Part shown: in pieces, positions 62,324-64,000 of the stretch
Layout: each line of letters begins with the position of its first letter
Numbering within the stretch: the first letter of the stretch is position 1
Source of the DNA: an uncultured Litoreibacter sp.
GTDB lineage: Bacteria; Pseudomonadota; Alphaproteobacteria; Rhodobacterales; Rhodobacteraceae
Assembly (NCBI GenBank): GCA_947494645.1
Contig: CANLVO010000001.1
Coordinates: 372,001 to 436,000 of the forward strand
DNA: 64,000 nucleotides
Direction of reading: 5' to 3'
Notes under the pieces: generated by a model
Told to the model about the DNA's origin: nothing
What the model saw: only the letters and a program-made list of their open reading frames with translations
Databases searched by the model: none
Translations under genes and position numbers: made by a program

Positions 62324-62837
62324 CTGACGGCTCCGCGTCAGCGTCGCGCCATTCGAACCTTTGCCCAAGGACGCGCCGGGCAAGCCGCGCAAACAGGTCC
62401 AGCCACAGCTGCGTCAGGCCCCAAAGCACCACGGCCTGCGGCATCCAGAGCGGCGTTTTGGTGACGCTGGTGGCCAGAATATTGCGCTCGAAAGAGGTGG
62501 AGACCTTGGTCCACATCGCCCAGACGATCAGCGCCACAATGACCAGAGCGACGATGTTGGCCACGATATCGAGACCCTTGCTCAGCCGCTCAGGCAGGAT
62601 TTCCGCCAGCAGCGTGATGCGCACATGGGTGCCCGCACGAATGGCAGGCCCCGAGGCCAAGGCGAAGACGGCGGCCATGGCGTATTGGCTGAATTCCCAG
62701 GTGAACGAAAAGCTTTGCGCCTGCGCACGCGCTACCAGCTCGGTCAGCATCAAAGCGCAATAACCGAAGATCAGGGCCACGGCGGCGGTCTCCGCCAGCC
62801 GGGACAGGCGATCAATGAGGGTCAGGATAGGGGTCAT
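62316..62837 (-). CDS. dctQ: TRAP transporter small permease
   Basis: Start at 62837 (MTPILTLIDRLSRLAE); 173 residues with four membrane helices, including FSQYAMAAVFALASGPAIRAGTHVRI, the usual DctQ motif. It forms the membrane complex with DctM. Confidence 0.92.
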   Translation of the reverse strand: MTPILTLIDRLSRLAETAAVALIFGYCALMLTELVARAQAQSFSFTWEFSQYAMAAVFALASGPAIRAGTHVRITLLAEILPERLSKGLDIVANIVALVIVALIVWAMWTKVSTSFERNILATSVTKTPLWMPQAVVLWGLTQLWLDLFARLARRVLGQRFEWRDADAEPSDV

Positions 62838-62879
62838 CAGACATGTCCGCCGGGGCAATCTCTGCCCCGGCGGTTTGGC

Positions 62880-63866
62880 TTATTTGCCGACCTTGGCGGC
62901 GTAGCTTTCGACCACGGCCTGCGCTTCAGGCACTTTGGCGAAGAACTCGCCCCACATTGCCTTGCCAGCCTCAGCCATTTTGGTTTTCAGGCTGTCATCG
63001 GCTTGCGAGATGGTCATGCCATTGTCGACCAGTACCTTGGTCTGCGCGCTGTCTTCAGCCGCGGATGCTGCCCAGAAATCGGCCTCCATCTTATCGGCGA
63101 GGCCCTGGATGACGCCGCGCTCCTCGTCGCTGAGCGCGTTCCACGCGTCCAGATTGACAGTCACCGCGTCAGGCGACATCGACCAGTTCAACGGGTTGAA
63201 ATGGCTGGTGAACTGATAGAGCTTCGAGTTCGCGCCGGTGGAGGTCGACGTCGCCGCCCCGTCCACGGTACCAGCGGCTACGGCAGCGGCCAGCTCGCCA
63301 AAGGGCAGCTCGACCGGAGCCGCGCCGAGGCGTTCAAGGAAGTCGAACGAGGTGGCATTGAACGCGCGGATGCGCTGGCCGTTCATGTCATCCGCGCTGA
63401 CCACGGCCTCCTTGGTATAGACGCCCGGTGACGGCCACGGCACGTAGTAGAGCACCTTTTGATTATGCTTGGCGAAGATCTCGTCATAGGTGGGGCCTGC
63501 GACCTCCAGCCATGTTTTCATCTCGTCTTGGCCTTGGATCAGGTAGGGCAGGGTGTCGACCCCCAGAAACGGCGCGTCGCCGGCTTGCAGGAACAGCAGC
63601 ATGTCGGCCATCTGGATGATGCCGTTCTCAACAGAGGACAGCTTCTCGGTGATCTTCACGCCGATCTCGCCCGACAGATGCACGGTGATGTCGACGGAGC
63701 CGTTCGTCCCCTCGCGCACGGCGTCGGCAAAGGCGATGGCGCTTTCGGCGTGGAAGTTATTGGCGCCCCAAGCGGTGCTCAGGTCCCATTTGGTCTCTGC
63801 CAAAGCGGCCCCGCTGCCGAGTACAAGGGCCGTGCTGGCGGTCAGTATGGTTTTCATCAGTGTCAT
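62880..63866 (-). CDS. dctP: TRAP transporter substrate-binding protein
   Basis: 328 residues with a signal peptide (1-23), start at 63866 supported by GGGAGG. DctP-fold features: GEIGVKITEKLSSVENGIIQ, and the ligand-binding arginine region QRIRAFNATSFDFLERLGAAPVELPF. Binds the substrate in the periplasm. The adjoining hydantoinase-B-like gene suggests a cyclic amide or amino-acid derivative, but that is inference. Confidence 0.93.
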   Translation of the reverse strand: MTLMKTILTASTALVLGSGAALAETKWDLSTAWGANNFHAESAIAFADAVREGTNGSVDITVHLSGEIGVKITEKLSSVENGIIQMADMLLFLQAGDAPFLGVDTLPYLIQGQDEMKTWLEVAGPTYDEIFAKHNQKVLYYVPWPSPGVYTKEAVVSADDMNGQRIRAFNATSFDFLERLGAAPVELPFGELAAAVAAGTVDGAATSTSTGANSKLYQFTSHFNPLNWSMSPDAVTVNLDAWNALSDEERGVIQGLADKMEADFWAASAAEDSAQTKVLVDNGMTISQADDSLKTKMAEAGKAMWGEFFAKVPEAQAVVESYAAKVGK

Positions 63867-64000
63867 GTCGTCGTCCTCCCATTGGGTTTGAATGCGTAAA
63901 GGGATGTGGCTGCCTCGGTCGAGATCAGCCCGTCTGACAGATCGCGTGCGACCACGTCCCTGTCCCGGTCAGCGGGTATCCCAAACCCGCCACCGCCCGG
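63863..64000 (-). CDS. Hydantoinase B/oxoprolinase-family protein, C-terminal end
   Basis: The frame enters from the right edge and ends at a TGA that overlaps the dctP ATG. The visible 45 residues begin PGGGGFGIPADRDRDVVARD and continue LSDGLISTEAATSLY, the typical C-terminus of HyuB/oxoprolinase beta proteins (GGGGxGxP then VxxDVxxGxIS). The full gene lies beyond the window. Confidence 0.8.
   Translation of the reverse strand, partial: PGGGGFGIPADRDRDVVARDLSDGLISTEAATSLYAFKPNGRTTT

Noticed and set aside
61019-62464. 481-residue Gln/Arg/His-rich open frame opposite dctM
   Set aside because: Antisense shadow; the composition is an artefact of hydrophobic codons read backwards.

Overview
The window looks like a chromosomal segment of a marine Rhodobacterales (Roseobacter-group) alphaproteobacterium. 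Reasons: high G+C with strong codon bias, the hom-glpX-recJ and iorA-iorB arrangements, many TRAP, molybdo-hydroxylase and MttB-type genes, Rhodobacterales-type hypotheticals, and no large integrated element. This placement rests on gene content and family recognition, not on a search.

Layout. 0-4 kb: the end of an EF-hand protein, an ECF sigma factor / membrane protein / periplasmic metal-sensor-like operon, a PleD-like diguanylate cyclase with a decayed copy of its own 3' end beside it, and a DUF3572 gene. 4-8 kb: lumazine synthase behind an FMN riboswitch, a HAD phosphatase, and a lower-G+C patch (SAM methyltransferase, small membrane protein, divergent LysR regulator). 8-15.5 kb: an MttB-like methyltransferase, DUF1684, a DNA glycosylase, an isoquinoline-oxidoreductase-like cluster (iorA, iorB, dihaem cytochrome c) with a divergent AraC regulator, and tRNA-Glu. 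15.6-20 kb: hom-glpX-recJ on the minus strand. 20-28 kb: lipoprotein, TetR regulator, glyA, nadK, maeB and prpE. 28-32.4 kb: a tightly overlapping nucleoside-salvage operon cdd-deoA-deoB-add-upp. 32.5-40 kb: secreted and membrane hypotheticals, an acyl-CoA synthetase, an EamA exporter coupled to a sulfotransferase, a Hint-domain protein, a HisC-like aminotransferase and a 59-residue Tat-signal peptide gene. 40-46.8 kb: valS, then an overlapping HD-domain / PhyH dioxygenase pair, a DUF2235 hydrolase and a membrane protein. 46.9-54.4 kb: an orphan CoxL-type II molybdo-subunit, a nitrilase-fold amidase, hrpB, DUF3108 and meaB. 54.6-57.5 kb: rpmB, a DUF2946-like/PCu(A)C copper pair, a low-molecular-weight phosphatase behind a perfect inverted repeat, and small secreted proteins. 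57.8-60.3 kb: a BglII-like restriction enzyme overlapping an MT-A70 methyltransferase, and an M48 peptidase. 60.3-64 kb: a TRAP operon (hydantoinase-B-like end, dctP, dctQ, dctM, GntR regulator).

Themes. Central C3/C4 metabolism (maeB, prpE, meaB, glpX), one-carbon and methylated-amine metabolism (glyA, MttB family), nucleoside salvage, and oxidative catabolism by molybdo-enzymes and non-haem iron oxygenases. The signals I would follow first are the PhyH + HD oxygenase pair (a PhnY/PhnZ-like architecture), the two copies of a paired TTTTGTACAAAA dyad with identical 41-bp spacing before the MttB-like gene and recJ, the BglII/MT-A70 restriction-modification pair, and the SD-covering inverted repeat ahead of the phosphatase gene. 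No CRISPR array, insertion sequence, rRNA or prophage was seen.
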